Assembly (NCBI GenBank): GCA_033439255.1
Contig: CM065879.1
Location: forward strand, 4,222,501-4,286,500
Reading direction: 5' to 3'
Source of the DNA: Hericium rajendrae
Lineage: Eukaryota; Basidiomycota; Agaricomycetes; Russulales; Hericiaceae
DNA: 64,000 bases
In this document: positions 33,772 through 46,804 of the stretch, piece by piece
Numbering within the stretch: position 1 is the stretch's first letter
How the letters are laid out: the number at the start of each line of letters is the position of its first letter
Program-made: the position numbers and the translations under genes
The notes under the pieces: model-generated
The model's input: only the letters and a program-made list of their open reading frames with translations
Told to the model about the DNA's origin: nothing
The model's database searches: none

Positions 33772-35658
33772 TCAGTCGCTGTACTTCAGCGTAGACGTCT
33801 CCTGACTCTCCTCCCCATCCTTGAAACGCACCGGTGTATAACTCGAGCTGACGCTCCTCGTCGACGCCCCCTACGCATGCATACGGCCAACGCGATAACA
33901 CAAAGCACTAGACCAATGAACATGTTCCCGGCCAGAAGCCCGATGACGATTGGACTGTACTTGTCCACCTGGTCCAGGAGCTTCGATGTGCCGTCATCCG
34001 AACTGACAGATACGGCATCTTCAGTTACAGCACCTCCCTGGATCTGCGCATCGCTCTTGTCGTCGCTGCCGGACGAGTCAACGCCGAGGTACTGGCGGAT
34101 CAGGTCCATAGATGGTTCCGGCGGGAGCTTCTGAAGCGTCAGCCCGCGGACGTTGGAGAATTCCGTCCAGGCCGTGTCTTGGTCGGTCACCGCCAACAGC
34201 TGCACGTACGGGTCCTTGCTCACGACTTCGTTGAAGGTGCCATCGCTGGAGCGGACGATGGAGTCGTTGCCGTAGTTGAATCTAAACCCGGATTCAGTTT
34301 CCGGACGGAAGATACCGAGCAAAGAGATGCGTACGAAGAATAGACGTTGCGTAAGAAAGCATCGCCGAAGAGCATGTCTTGGCCCTCGAAGTTCTCGGAT
34401 AAAACGTCCGACGGTTCATAAGACCCGGTGCAAAACGTGAAATTGGTGCCGTTGCTCGCAACAGAGGTCTGCACCCGTGTCAGATCAAGAGGGTGGACAG
34501 GGAATACCTGCCCGCTATCGACACCACGGAATTCAGCGCGCGGACAACTGAGATAATGATATCGACCCACCCAAATGTGAAGGACAGATTGGAAGAACTC
34601 AGGCATGGGACGACATAGGTGGTGTTGTCCAACATGAAGGCACCAGGCAAGCTGCCATACAACTTATCCACGATCGACGATGGCACGGACACATCAGTCG
34701 TTCCCGTGTCCAGGACGACGAGCGACTTGCCCCTGGGCGCACCTTTACCGCAGAACCATAGGATATGTACTTGCCATTGACCGTCGCGCCGTCCATCCAC
34801 ACCGTCCACATCTTGAAAAAACCTTCAGGCGTGAAGCGCGGCAGCTTCGATGCCTTCAGCACGTTTTCGTATCCCTCTGCCTCCTCTCCTATTAAGAAGG
34901 ACCCGCCAGAAGTCTCCTCCAGATCATCTGTGCGGACAAGCAGAATGGAGAGTGTGTTTGGCAATGAGGGGTTGCTGGCGAAGATATTGGCCAGCGGCGT
35001 GCGACCACGCGAAGTATCATTCGTCGCACTGACAACATGAATATCGATGTCGGAGAACCCGTCGAAGCTGAGTCCCAAAAGGCCATCTGCCGGATCGAGG
35101 AAACCCTTGGGACTGTATTTCGCATTGTTGATAAATGCTAGAGCACGGCGCCGTCAATGTAGGGAGAGTGACAATATTATGAGCATACCTTGCGACTGGA
35201 CCGAATAGGACCCGAGGCTGAATGGTGCAAACGACACATTTCCAGCCACACTGCCCGTCCCGTATGTGATGTTTAAGACTCCAATATCGGTGGATTGGAC
35301 GCCTTGCACAGTTGCGGTGATGAATAGATCAGATGAACCGGTATCGATGATTACATTGAATTCTGAAAAGGATCTAAACATCAACAGCGCCAAAGAATGA
35401 GCGAGGTGTCAAATAGCACATACGTTGGCCTGCGATCGTCACGATCGTCTCGTACTAGCCAATCTCTAAATGACAAACATACGTGGTAGCAAGAACGGCA
35501 CTCACGAAGAGCTCCTCGTTGTCAATCAGTGTCGTGCCCTTAGTCGAGACCTTGAATCCTGTTGGACCGATCGCCCGACGCTGGACAGGGATTTGCAAGG
35601 CAAATGACTGCGAGGCAGCTGCCACCAGTAAGCCTGCGATTAGGGCGAATGTCTTCAT
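33772..35658 (-). CDS. Pepsin-like aspartic protease with membrane anchor
   Basis: The start at 35658 gives a signal peptide (MKTFALIAGLLVAAASQSFA). Exon pieces then give YETIVTIAGQ, FNVIIDTGSSDLFI (first catalytic Asp), the flap region ITYGTGSVAGNVSF, KGFLDPADGLLGLSFDGF, FKMWTVWMDGATVNG, LVVLDTGTTDVSVPSSIVD (second catalytic Asp), NGTNFTFCTGSYEPSD, MLFGDAFLRNVYSS, and near the C terminus a single membrane helix (IVIGLLAGNMFIGLVLCVIALAVC) with a basic stop-transfer RRGRRRG. This is peptidase family A1 with a transmembrane tail, expected at the plasma membrane or wall, facing outwards. One-base frame changes are seen near 34740 (before KGAPRGKS) and near the extreme C terminus (tail SSYTPVRFKDGEES... 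ends at 33772). Short introns were located but not all boundaries are certain. Confidence 0.8.
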
Positions 35659-36294
35659 GGCAAACGAGAGGAAACTGTACGAGGCCAGACATGAGTTGAG
35701 TCGTACATTTGTACTTGTAGCCCTGCAGACAGGCTGCAATGCACTGCCGCAGCCCTGTCTTTGCGCGCTGATGCAGCGGGCAGTTCGGGTCGGATACAGA
35801 AACTGTTATCTGCGAAGAAGCATTACTACCGAACAAGCGGTATATGCTTCGGGAATCGTGAGTTAGCCTATACCTGTCTCTATGTCTCCGACTTGCAGGA
35901 CTTACATCAACTAAAAGCTATAGTATAGTAAAGACATTTCGCTCACCGAGCTTAGTATGCAACAATATCCAAACCTTGTAGCAAGCTCCGTCGACAAAAT
36001 CTGTCGAATCGTTTCAGGCGCCGACGCTCATCATTGTGAACAACGCCCTCCAAGCTGCGTGCGGGCTGCGTGGTCAGACAGGGTCATCCTGAGCGGCATC
36101 TGATATCAGTTGGCTGTGGCATCAGGGACGAAGAGCGACACGATGCGATTCACTTTCGAATCTATGATATGTTTTTTGTCTGGAAAATTATTGAATTAAT
36201 AAATAAGATTACCATCGAGCATCTGAAAGTGAGTACCCCGCTTCCAGTTGAAGAATGATCACGAGATAGAGTGGATGGGAGAGATCGTGGCCAG
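35659..36294. other. Intergenic, protease promoter side
   Basis: Upstream of the aspartic protease. Only short frames and no repeat or element recognised. Confidence 0.35.
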
Positions 36295-36356
36295 CTAACG
36301 ATGTTCACATGGACCATGATATTGAACAGCCACCACTATTGCTTCTGTAAAAGATA

Positions 36357-37060
36357 TCAGCGCACCTTCTTGTTCAAGGCCTGCCTGTGGAAGATGAGCC
36401 TGGCGTAATAGGCAGCCACGCCTTTCATACACAGCAGAAATGAATGTAAGACGTTCGCATATGGACCCTTGACGCGAAAGCATCTTGTTGCCCGCGATTC
36501 CCGTATGCAAACAGCACGATTGTGCAGACCAAAATCACGATGAAGACATTCCCGGCAAGAAGCCCGATGACAGCGGATTGTATCTTGTTCAGTTCGTCCA
36601 GAAGCTTGGACATGTCGAATTGTGAGATGCCGCAAGGAATAACCTTTTTGACCACCCCCGTCAGCATTGCATTCACCGTGAGGCTGACGACCTAGATGTC
36701 TAGCGGTTTTAAAGAGGTAAGTGGGCCTACGAAGCCGTGACTTTCGGAGGGAAATAGGTGTTTTGGCCACCACGCTGACATACGGACTCTGTGGCGCCAA
36801 CGGAAGTCCGAAAAAAAAGACAGGACGAAGTGCACGCTTCTAGTGCTGCATGTAAGATTGGGAACATAACGGCATGTCATTGGATGTCATGCAAACATCG
36901 ATGGATGGACAGATGGCTGGATGCGGAGATGTAGTGAATGACCGAGGGCAAACACTAAATGACTGCGACACGAGACCAGATCCGAGATTCATAGTAGAAA
37001 GCGGCGTGACTCACCAATGAATATCGATGCACCGCTGTCCAGTTGTCGCACTTATAGCAT
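36357..37060 (-). pseudogene. Decayed aspartic protease paralogue
   Basis: Read on minus, 36676-36440 contains LLDELNKIQSAVIGLLAGN followed by VFIVILVCTIVLFAYG, which matches the juxtamembrane and membrane segment of the neighbouring protease (LLDQVDKYSPIVIGLLAGN...). Near 37040 LDSGASIFIG resembles the second active-site region (LDTGT/S). The rest of the protein is not recoverable. It is a relic of a tandem duplicate of the 33.8-35.7 kb gene. Confidence 0.6.
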
Positions 37061-39233
37061 TATCTTTTGGCAATGTCATAGCCTGCCGCGACAGGGAGAA
37101 GTTCATCTCTCTGTGTCTAGATGCAGTTCCTGCGGTGGAAGCATCGCCGCCAAGCCCACCTGACCAGTATTCAGAACCTCAGGCCTGAGCAAAGCGCTCC
37201 GAAGGCAACCCGACGACGCCGAGGTTGGTAAGTCATCACCTCTGGCGTAACACAAAGCTCTCATCTCTAGCGCCTCACCCACTCCTGCAGGTCAAGAACC
37301 GGACGCCATCTCGCTTCTCCCGCACTGAAACCGCCGTCTTCGGCCGTATAGCGCTCCGTCGGTAACCGGCGGCGATGAAGGTTTCAGTCTGCCGTACTCG
37401 CATGTTGCAATTGCGTGCTACAAGTCGCTGAAAGGTGAGGGCGGTCCAACCAGAATCGTTACACACCTGCGTGTCTGGAAAGCCTTCATCCACGCTTGAA
37501 GAAGTTGCGGTTTACTGCAATACTGAGATGAGCATAGCGAGAGCGAAATGGTGGAATTAGCGCTCATATAGTATTGTGAGAACTTCGACCGTCGACGACT
37601 GCGAAGCCATGTCTATGTAGATTAGATTAGATCGCGACTTCCTATTCACCCTCGACTCGCAGTCCGAGCGTGAACATTTGCCTTACCGTCTCTCTGCTTC
37701 GGACTTTTGTCAAGGTTTGGCCATGGGCTGTTGGTATTTATGCAGTCCGTCTGCCGCCCAAAACATCGCGCTTCTACCCATCGGCGAACCCCATGACGAG
37801 CTTGTCTGGCAGCCGCTTAATTCGAGGACGTGTCGTAAGCCTCAGGAAGCCTATGAAGACCACAGGTGTTCTCGAGCAGGGCTCGACTGCCAGAAAACAT
37901 CCCCAAAACTCCGATCGTCCAGATGTGCATAGAGTCAGAACACAGGCGAGATCGCGACGAGGCTCTGGGGTACTCCTCACGACATGCAGAAGCGAGACGC
38001 ACCTCGAAAGATGTACATACGCACTCACACGAACCGTAGCATTGAGCAGCTCTAGCGTCGAGTCACGCGCACGATCAGCACGATATGAAGCCCACCAAAG
38101 GAAAGTGGACGCGATCGCATTCTGGATGCTTTGCGACCCTGCAGGCATGAACTGGTCCCGGGCGCGGGCTGCAAATAGGCGCAACGCCGTTGGGACTTCG
38201 GACGAAGCACTGCCTTCGTTCTAGCCCTCGATGCGACAGAATACTGGTTCTGTCAAAGATATTGAGCACGCCCATACAACCCGTTATCGAAGCATTCAAC
38301 TCGTACCAAGTGACACCACCGCCATGCCCAGCCCGACTTGCATTAGTCCGTGAACAACCCGCCTGTCTCGGCCGAACAGGCGTCCGCTTGACCCGACTTC
38401 TTTATGGCAATGGCATCTGCCTCCAGCGCTCTGACTCGTACAGATTTCGCGCCCCCGGGGATCGAGTCCGGCGGTGCGGCTACGCACACTGTTAATTTAC
38501 TCTACTTTACTTCGTGATCGAGGGGTGCGTACGTGTAGGATCTGTCTTTGGGTAGACCTGTTTGATGGATAGTCAATTGTTAGGACGCGTGGAGTGGGCA
38601 GATGACACGGACTGCTCCGGGGTTCTCTGGTGTGGGCGAGGGCGGGAGGGCGTCGCTGGTCGAGCCGGGGAATTTTGCGTCCGCTGCGAGCATATTTATG
38701 AGACAATTGACAGGGAGCATGCACAGGGCCAATATTCACCGCGGGTTGCTGTTCTGGGTGGTCCTCGTCCAGGCATAATGGGTATTCGTAGAGACTGGTT
38801 GTGAGAGAGGACTTGCAAGGATAGCTTGAAGGCGTCCTTGGTCCCGAGTCTAAAGTGACGTCATGATCAGTTACCGACTGTTTTGTCCTGGACGCGAAAT
38901 TTGAAAGTGGAGCGAGTCGCTCGTCGTCCCCAGCGCCCTGGGAGAGTTTGTGGCCCCTGGCGACCCTAATTCATCTCCTTCACCTCTCCTCCTCGCCTCA
39001 AGCACGAAGAACACGTTTTCGCTGGCGCTTCTGATTCGAAGGGAGAAGCCGAGCACGAGGACGCCCATCTCAGCGAAATCTGCTCACACAGTCAATTGAA
39101 ACCATACCAGCTGCTAACCGGCGTCGGTCAGCGTCCAAATACCATAGCGAGCGAGCGCCCACCATGTCCTTAGGGCTCTTGCCCTGCCTCCTCATCGACA
39201 TTTGCCTTCTGCTCCCCATCGCGCCCCTCCGAC
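37061..39233. other. 2.2 kb without a supported gene
   Basis: Several open frames occur on both strands (for example minus 37493-37275 and plus 37670-38224), but they overlap, lack domain signatures and show no consistent splice structure. The stretch probably contains gene relics. At its right end it includes the promoter of the kinase-like gene. Confidence 0.35.
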
Positions 39234-40662
39234 ATGTATCGCCCCTCGCCCTCTCGCCCGCCTTCAATCCGCTCTCGGTCCAAACTCGCTGATGATCGCA
39301 TCGAGCTCTACCACCCGACGGGGAGCCCCGTCTTCGGCGGCCGCACCATGTCCGCAGCCGACAAGCGCGCTGCCTCCCGTGCCTCCCGCGCCTCGGGGCG
39401 CACAAGCCCGACCGACACTTTGTCCATATCCGACGAAAGTCTCAACCTGGGGCACGTCGAGAGTCACATCGAAGACATCAATGCTCCTTTCGGTCTGCGC
39501 GAGCTCGAGATGGGCTGGCAGTTCTTCCAGCCGTACCTCAAATCCGAAGGCTACATCCTGCGCCCGCGCTACCGGCGTGGATGGATCGGATCGTGGGTCG
39601 GGACAGACAGAGACCCGCTCTCCTGCGAAGACAGCATCGTTGTGGTGCGTAACCCGCTTCCTCCCTCTCGTGTTCTCACCCCGTTGTCACCGTGCCAAGG
39701 ACTCGACCGTGATCGACGCCATCCGCGCAGCCGACAACAAACAGGTGCTGATTAAAGTGCACACACCGCTCGCGCCACCCGCTGCGGCGTATACGCACAG
39801 TGCCGAGATCGACATCCTGCGCTTCTTCGCGGCGCCGCCGCACGCGAGTGACCCGCGCAACCACTGCGTGCCGCTGCTCGACGTGCTGCAGCCCGAAGAG
39901 CACGGCGCGATCCGGCTGAGCGTGATGCCGCTCCTGCGCGACTGGTGCGACCCGCCGATGCGCATGGCCGTCGAGGCGCTCGCGTTCGTGCGCCAGCTGC
40001 TCGAGGGCCTTGTGTTCATGCACGAGCACGGCGTCGCGCACTGGTGCGTCCCCCTCCCCCTGCCTGGCCCGCGCTGACCCCAGCCCATGATGCGCAAGCA
40101 ACATCACCGCGAGGAACATCCTCATGGACGCGTCGCAGCTCTTCCCGAGGGCTTCCACGGCGCGTTCAACATGAACTCGACGCATCGCCTCGCGGAGACG
40201 CACCTCCCCAGCGCACGCGCCTCTCGACGCCAGACCCTGTGCGCTACTTCTTCATCGATTTCGCGCTCGCCGTGCGCGGGACGGAGCCCGTGCGCTGGCG
40301 CGGCGGCGCGGCGGTTCCCGAGGCGGAAGGCGGCGCCGCGTACGACCCATTCCCCGCGGACGTGTACGCGCTCGGCGCGTCTTCGACCAGGTCTTTCGGC
40401 AGGGCTCACGCACCTGGAGGCGCTGCACCCGCTCTTCGCCGCGATGTGCGCGGCGGCACCTGGGCGTCGCCCGACGGCGGCCTCTGCGCTTGCGGAGTTC
40501 GACCGTATAGCGTGCGCGTTACCGCGCCGCAAGCTGCGGGCGCGGCTCGGGTTCCGCGAGGGCGTCGGATGGAAAGAGTGGCGCGAGAACGTGTTTGGGT
40601 ATTGGGCGCTGCTGTGGATGGTGTGGACGGGCGGCGGCCGGCGAAAGTGTTTGGAGTTTTAG
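39234..40662 (+). CDS. Kinase-like protein, degenerate catalytic motifs
   Basis: Exon 1 (39234-39641) encodes a Ser/Arg-rich N terminus and LRELEMGWQFFQPYLKSEGYILRPRY. Exon 2 (39700-40043) carries DAIRAADNKQVLIKVHT (VAIK-like lysine) and FVRQLLEGLVFMHEHGVAH. Exon 3 opens CNITARNILMDASQLFP (40099). The neighbouring frames continue DPVRYFFIDFALAV, DVYALGA and a final EFDRIACALPRRKLRARLGF..., ending at 40662. The layout matches fungal kinase-like proteins with VAHxxCxxxNIMMDA and YYFIDFGLS. Here the HRD-type segment is shortened and DFG reads DFA, so catalysis is doubtful. The frame changes about three times in the GC-rich exon 3, suggesting a pseudogene or poor sequence. Confidence 0.6.
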
Positions 40663-43091
40663 GTCTCCGAGGAGGAGAACGAATGTATCGGTAAGTGCGT
40701 TTTTCGTTATTCCGCACAGCAGGCGGAGGCTGACATGAACATGCGTGAGTGTGCAGCTAGCTTCAAAAAGCCTGGAACTTTGGAGTTCGGGTCTTGGGAT
40801 CTCTACTTGTTTTTTTTTTTCCGTTGTGCCCGGCGTGGATACTCGGATACCCATCCATCTGCCTATATTGATCTATACCCTACTCTCAGCGTTGGTCGAT
40901 GCGTTCCTGAGTGGGCGTAGGTTGTGGGAGTGCTGCCGTGCTGACGTTGTCAGGACTCTTATATACTGATTCTCGTTTCTATCTGGGGTTGGCAGTGGAT
41001 TTTGTTTCAGGATCCAGTGACCGCGCTTCGGGACGATTCGCGTACGCTGACATCGATATAGTATTTACATCCATAATGCGATTTTTTTAGGTGTTTCTGG
41101 TGCTTTATCGGGATATCTCAGGAGGCGAGCGCGTGCATGTGCTGGACCCGCGTATGCGCTCTCGACAGCGCGAAGCCTTGCTGTCGTTCGATCAGGCGGA
41201 TTGGACGATACCCCAGCGAGACTGGGACGGAACGCTCTGGTCGAGCGAAGTCAAGCCGGGAGCGAGGCGGTATTCGGACTTGATTCACATGTGTTGCATA
41301 TTTCGTCGTTCAACGTTCATGACGATAGGTGGGTCTGCATCTACGGATTATGGTGTGCCGACGATGTTGATCGCGACTACCATCCAACGTGCTAGGTTAG
41401 TAGAATTCTACCCTCGGAGCTGAAGTTCACTATTTGATTGATACTGACATATTCCTTGTAGGTATTCCTGTCCATCTTTTGATCCCTGTGAACTGATGCC
41501 GGGCATCCACGCAGGCTGCTGTCGCCTGCCTAATGCTTTACCATCCAGGATGGACCTACGATTTCCTTGTGGAGATGCTGTTTCTCACCTCCAGTACGTG
41601 TACAATGGTTCATAACCTTCATGTTCATCCTTCGAGTCCGTTTTCTGTTCTCGACCTGATCGAACTGTCGTGGACGCCGTACCGCCAGATGACAGTCACC
41701 AGGCCATAATCGAGCTGTAAACAGTGTCCTTTGAGGTTATGCACGATTTGACAGATGGCCCCATCTGAATCTGTTCTCCCAGAGCGTTCCTGGCCCAGAG
41801 GTATCCGTGCATGATACATTGTGAGTCTCTGATCCTTGTTCAGGTCCCGAATGGATGCTGAGTTTGCTCGCACGAAGCTTGAAGGCGGCCTATCCATCCG
41901 GCGGCATGCCGAATGCCACCGGAGAATCGCGATGGCTCACAATTCAAGCTGCTGCCTTGCGATGTACTGTTGGAATGGTTAGACAGAACGATCGTCTTCT
42001 GTCTGAGGTCAGCTACGGAGACTAGGTGGTTGCTAGGATCTCCCGTCTTGAATTTATTCAGCGCAACAGATCTGCATCGCTGTACTCACTCGCAAAGTCC
42101 GTTTTCTGGGGCATCATAGTTGTTTTGTCGTCTGCTATCAGGTGCGTCTGCTTGTGTGAAGTGGAGGCGTTGTGGTGACTTCTAACATTTCTAGGCCTGC
42201 CAAACCCAGAGCCGCCAGGGTTCTGGCACTATTGTGCGGCGACAGCTCGTCTCAGGAGACATTGGACACTGAATGCTCCGGAGCGCCCTGCTTTCAGTAA
42301 GGCCCATATATCGTATGGCATCATATCTGTATCTGCGTTCTCTTACTGATTTCTGACGCAGGTACGGACGCACGTATCATGTTTTGAACCTCACGCACTG
42401 GACACGAGCTGGGCAGGGCATCGTCCACAATATGCTGGTGGAATGTTCAAGCAGTTGTCGTCGTCGTCGCTTGTCGGGCCTGCAACGAGGGACTTCTCAC
42501 CAATTTGTCCAGCAAAACAGCGATAAAGTGAGGTAAATATTCCGTCAGGCCCTCCCAATGTTCATCGATGTTCATCTTCCTGAATGATGTGCCTTTGAGA
42601 CCGAGAGATACCGAGCGTCCCACGGCGGCATTTAATCTATATCGTTGACGGGCGCGATGCCTATTCGTAGATCTTTTCATTGCGGGCGCCTTTCCACATC
42701 GGTGCCCATTCTTCTCGCGCCTCAAGCTCAAGAAGCGAGATCCCGATAAGTATGGGAGATCAAATCTTAAAGCTGCATTGCATCCTATTCTATCCTATTG
42801 CAGCTATGTCTGACCTGAATCAATCATATCCAAGGCACTCTTGGCGCACATGCACCCCGCCGCGCCAGCCAGCACACGTTGTAAGTTGCCGGTCTCAACT
42901 TTTTACTGGATATTCGTCTCGGGCGCGGCGCGGCGCTGTTCCTCGCCTATCATTTCAATCATTAGCGCTGCCCCTCGCTTGCCGCGTGCAATCCAATACT
43001 ATATAACTCCCCGTTCAATGCGGTGTCTATTCGCCCTTCGATCCTGTTTAATTTCTGCGAACTTTCGAGTGGGTAGTTCTCATCAATTGAC
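40663..43091 (+). other. Intergenic with decayed DUF6534 first exon
   Basis: Near 41665-41719 the plus strand reads ATGGACG-like context then AVPPDDSHQAIIEL followed by GTAAAC, clearly a relic of the first exon of the DUF6534 genes downstream (MDTPPPDDSRHAIIWL). The GACAGAT...CATCTGA phrase that precedes exon 2 in those genes recurs at about 41750. The remainder is not recoverable. An open frame at 41091-41423 has no recognisable domain. Confidence 0.45.
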
Positions 43092-44479
43092 ATGGATACC
43101 CCACCCCCGGACGACAGCCGCCACGCCATAATCTGGCTGTAAGCTCAGTGTCTTTCATGTACTCGGAAGCTGACGTCCATTCTGCTAGCGCTGGTCCGCG
43201 CCTGCTCGGCCTTTTCTTCAATTGGGGCTTGCTAGGCATCCTAACCGCGCAGGTGTATATATATCTCATCAACTTTCCGCAAGACAGGCGGGTGTTCAAA
43301 GCCACAAGTCCATCATATTCCATGCGTTGTCTGTCTTTGTCACTGACTGAATGGACACGTCTACTTCAGTCTACACAGTATACCTGGTTGACTGGGCGCA
43401 GACCTGTTCGGCGACTTACGACGGCTTCCAGTGGTTCGTGTACGGCTGGGGCGACATCAACGTGCTCAACAACTCGGAGACAGGCTTCCTGAATGTGCCC
43501 ATCCTGTCTAGCATCGTCGCAATTATTGTTCAGGTGGGCATTCACGCTAGGTAAATGGACGCGCATCTGGCTGCTGACAAACTTTCTGAACGGGCAGACA
43601 TTCTTCGGCTGGCGCATCTGGTCATTGTCGAAATCATTTGTGCCTCTGATTTGTATCGGCGTCCTCGCGGTCGCACAAGCCGGGGCAGCCATCGCTGTCG
43701 CGTACTTCGTAAGTCCCAGTTCGCATCGCTGCGTTGACAGCAGTGGCATTAACCCACCATTGACGGATACGTGTGTGAATGTCCAGCTTGCGACTGTCCC
43801 TCTGGAAAATGCCCGGGAGCCGGGCCTGCCGGTCGCTGTGGGCATCAGACTCGGGACGAGCGTAGTCGCCGACGCAATTATCGCAATCTCCATGACTTAC
43901 TTCGTGCGTGTGCTCATCTCGTCGCATCAGTCCCTTTGCGATCTGAGCTGATTGCCGCCCAGCTGCTCAAAGGTCGAGAAGAGACCATCAAGTTCAATAA
44001 CGTGCTGACGCGCCGTACGTCGCCTCCCCGTTTGACATGCCTGACGCCATTGTACTGAGCATGCTGATCCCGCAGTCATCCGCCTGACGATCGAGACGGG
44101 CACGGTGACCGCGCTCTTCGCGGTCATGGACCTCGTCTTCTTCCTTGCGGCGCACAACGGGCTGCACCAAGTCTCCGGCGTCATCTCGCAAAGCTTTACT
44201 CGAACTCGCTGCTCGTTATCTTCAACAACCGGTTGTTCATGCTGAGCAAGTCTTTTCATGCGCAAGGTGGGGATCCCCATGCACGTCGAGTTCGACAGCC
44301 GCAGCGCGCCGTCGAGGAGCTCGCGCCTGGTGTTCGGGACGAACCCACATGTGATAGACAGCGGTGATACCGCGGTTTCTGGGCAAACGAGTGTCGGCAC
44401 GCTAGATACCGATTTTGTTCGTGGAAAGCATGTGGAAAGTCCATCATCTGGTGACGTGTATAGCAGGGGCGAATCATGA
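43092..44479 (+). CDS. DUF6534 membrane protein, copy 1
   Basis: Exons 43092-43138, 43189-43307, 43370-43533, about 43600-43709 and later exons match copies 2 and 3 in position and phase. The protein has seven predicted hydrophobic segments: LLGLFFNWGLLGILTAQVYIY, TVYLVDWAQTCSATYDGF, FLNVPILSSIVAIIVQ, FFGWRIWSLSKSFVPLICIGVL, AGAAIAVAYF, VGIRLGTSVVADAIIAISMTYF and LTIETGTVTALFAVMDLVFFLAAH. DUF6534 proteins are Agaricomycete seven-helix proteins of unknown role. About one base is missing near 44188 (between SGVIS and AKLYSNSLL), so the C terminus lies in a shifted frame. It is the most diverged of the three copies in its tail. Confidence 0.75.
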
Positions 44480-44669
44480 TGGATATTGCTGGCCAAGCTG
44501 TTCCAAAGTATGAATTTATTGTTGGCTTGGGAAACGACTGGAAATCATTGCTCTGCGCAAGCTGAGCATATAAATTATATAACTTATGAAAGAATCTGAA
44601 GCCTATAAAAGAGTGGTGTGCGTTGAATCAGATCAAAGCAGAAAACCCGAGGATCCCGAGCCACGTCGC

Positions 44670-46804
44670 CTATAAACCTTCGACCAGCTCAAAGTAGCTC
44701 GCCGGTTTCGCGCCTGCCGCCAGCGTCCGCGTTGCGTTGTACGTCCTGAAAAAGGGGCTAGATCAGACACGGGACCAAAGCAAGATAGCGTACGTACAAG
44801 AACTCGCCGAGAAATCCTCTGGGCAGCGGCGGCAGGTTCTCCATGCCAATGAGCAGCACAGTCGCCATGCCCATAGTCATATGCGGCTGGATGTGGCAGT
44901 GGAGGAGATATGCGCCCGCGTCTACTGCGCTCAAACGATACACCATCCAGCCGCCGTTGTGCCAGGCGGGATGGTGGTGCTGTTCGGAGAATAGTCCGCA
45001 CCTTGTGGGCTGGGGAATACTAAGTGGGAAATGGTGAGACAGAGGCGAGACGCGGAAGAGGCACACGCACCGACGCCGGTGTCGAGTTTATATGGCTTCC
45101 CTGTGCGATTCTGGCGCGCCGCGGCGTACGCGTCGTCGGAGAACTCGCCGAGGCCCTGCGCCATAAGGAATGGATGTGCGCCATGTACTGCGCGGCGCAG
45201 GTCAACGTCCACGTCACGATTAGGGGAAAGCAGGATGCTTACTGTGCCACGGATGCGCCTCGAGGGTCCCAGCGAAGCTCGCGAGGTTCAGGAAGATCAA
45301 ATCCACAGTCTCGTTGATATGAATAGGGATCGAGTTGGTCGAGTTGTCGAATCCGCCGTTCGCGAGTGCGCCTTCATAGTCCGGATGGAGCTTGTTCTCG
45401 TACGCCTGGACGAGATACGGCACCTGCGGCCAATCCTCCGTATACTGCACATGCTCAGCATACCGGCTCGCATTGGAATATGAGCGAGGCAGACACACCT
45501 GATACTGGTCGACGACCCAGTATACGCCCAGGGTAGAGCCATTGCCCGCGCTCAGCTGGCGCATGGACACGGTGATACGGCGTCCAACCGCATGATCGGG
45601 TGGTGGGATGTCCACGCCATCGAGGGGCCGCACATCATTCGTGATCCAGTAAGGCGTCTCGTCCGGAAGCGGGACCGTCTTGTTAAGCACCGGGATCGGC
45701 GCATACGGATTTAGCGTGGGGAAAGTGTCGCTCTCATTGTCCTGCGTCAGGTTATACCGCAGGATCCATGCACCGTAGTCCCGTGTCGCCCGCCAGCGTG
45801 TCTCGATGTTGGCCCAGAAGTCCGTCTGGTTGAGTGCGCGCAGCTCGGCAGCGGACTTTGTGCGCAGGAGGAAAGAAACGCGCTGACCGGAGCTGATCTC
45901 GAGGTGGGACGCATTGTGTGCCGCAATATAGCCGGCATCGAGCTCGATCACTGTGAACGGCGAGTGCGCGTCGATGGACGTGTAGATGAAGCTGAGTCCC
46001 ATTGCGCCGATCATGCGCACGCGGTATGTCGTCTCAGGCAGGACATTGAGCACCTCCGTGTGGCAACCTGCCTGGCATGCGGCGCCTGTGCATTGTCCAA
46101 ACGCATTCCCGTTCACCGTGAGTGCCTGTGGATCGTTCGGCCACGTAAAGGGCGTCCCGAGCAGACCCTTGATGATGTTAGCGTCGGATGCGTGCCAGAA
46201 GTCGCCGAGCAAGAGGATAAGGTCGGCATCGTATGCAAACGGTGGCTTGATCTCTTCGACTATGAGGGCACCGTAGGCGGTGACGATCTGGACGCCGACA
46301 TGGGTGTGATACATGTATGTGCCCGCGCTGCCTGGTTGCAGGAGGAACTCATAGTCAAAATAACCGCCTGGTGCGATGGGCCACTACAAACCATACCCAG
46401 TCCTCAACGTTCACGATCCATCGATGATGATAATAGTTATCTACCTGGCTTGTCTGTGGTGTCCCGTCGGCGAAGGGGGACAAATACTGGGAGATTCCAC
46501 TTTAGGATTACGACGCGGCGACGGAGGCTTTCTCAGCGTTCCATCATGTCAAAAATTGACGATACACTCACTGCCAATGCAACGTTGTGTTGCTCCCCTC
46601 CATATCGTTGTACACCCTAATCCATGCATGGTCGCCTTCCTTGAGGCGGATTGTAGGCCCCGGCGAGGTGCCGTTGATGACGACGGAGTTGCGCACGGTG
46701 CAGTCAGCCGCGACAGGGCCGCTCGCAATCCGTAGAACATGATCAGGCTGCCATGCTAGAGAAAGTTGTGCCAGTAGAGGCAAGAGCAAGAGCAACTGAT
46801 ACAT
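44670..46804 (-). CDS. Multicopper oxidase, ascorbate-oxidase-like
   Basis: Six exons: 46804-46572, 46499-46445, 46383-45243, 45187-45071, 45019-44798 and 44745-44670; about 614 residues. The signal peptide is MYQLLLLLPLLAQLSLA. All four copper motifs are present: HWHG (split by intron 1), YHTHVG, HPWHIHGAH (split by intron 3) and HCHIQPHMTMGM. The last has Met as the type-1 axial ligand. Many N-glycosylation sequons fit a secreted protein. The overall plan follows ascorbate-oxidase/laccase-like enzymes that couple one-electron oxidation of phenols or similar substrates to reduction of oxygen to water. A one-base frame change occurs near 44942, between GTTAAGW and VYRLSAVDAG. Splice phases are otherwise perfect, so the gene may be functional if this is a sequence error. 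It is flanked by DUF6534 genes and was duplicated with them. Confidence 0.85.

Noticed and set aside
37670-38224. 184-codon plus-strand frame
   Set aside because: Overlaps a 136-codon frame on the opposite strand, has no domain or splice support and atypical composition. Treated as unsupported.
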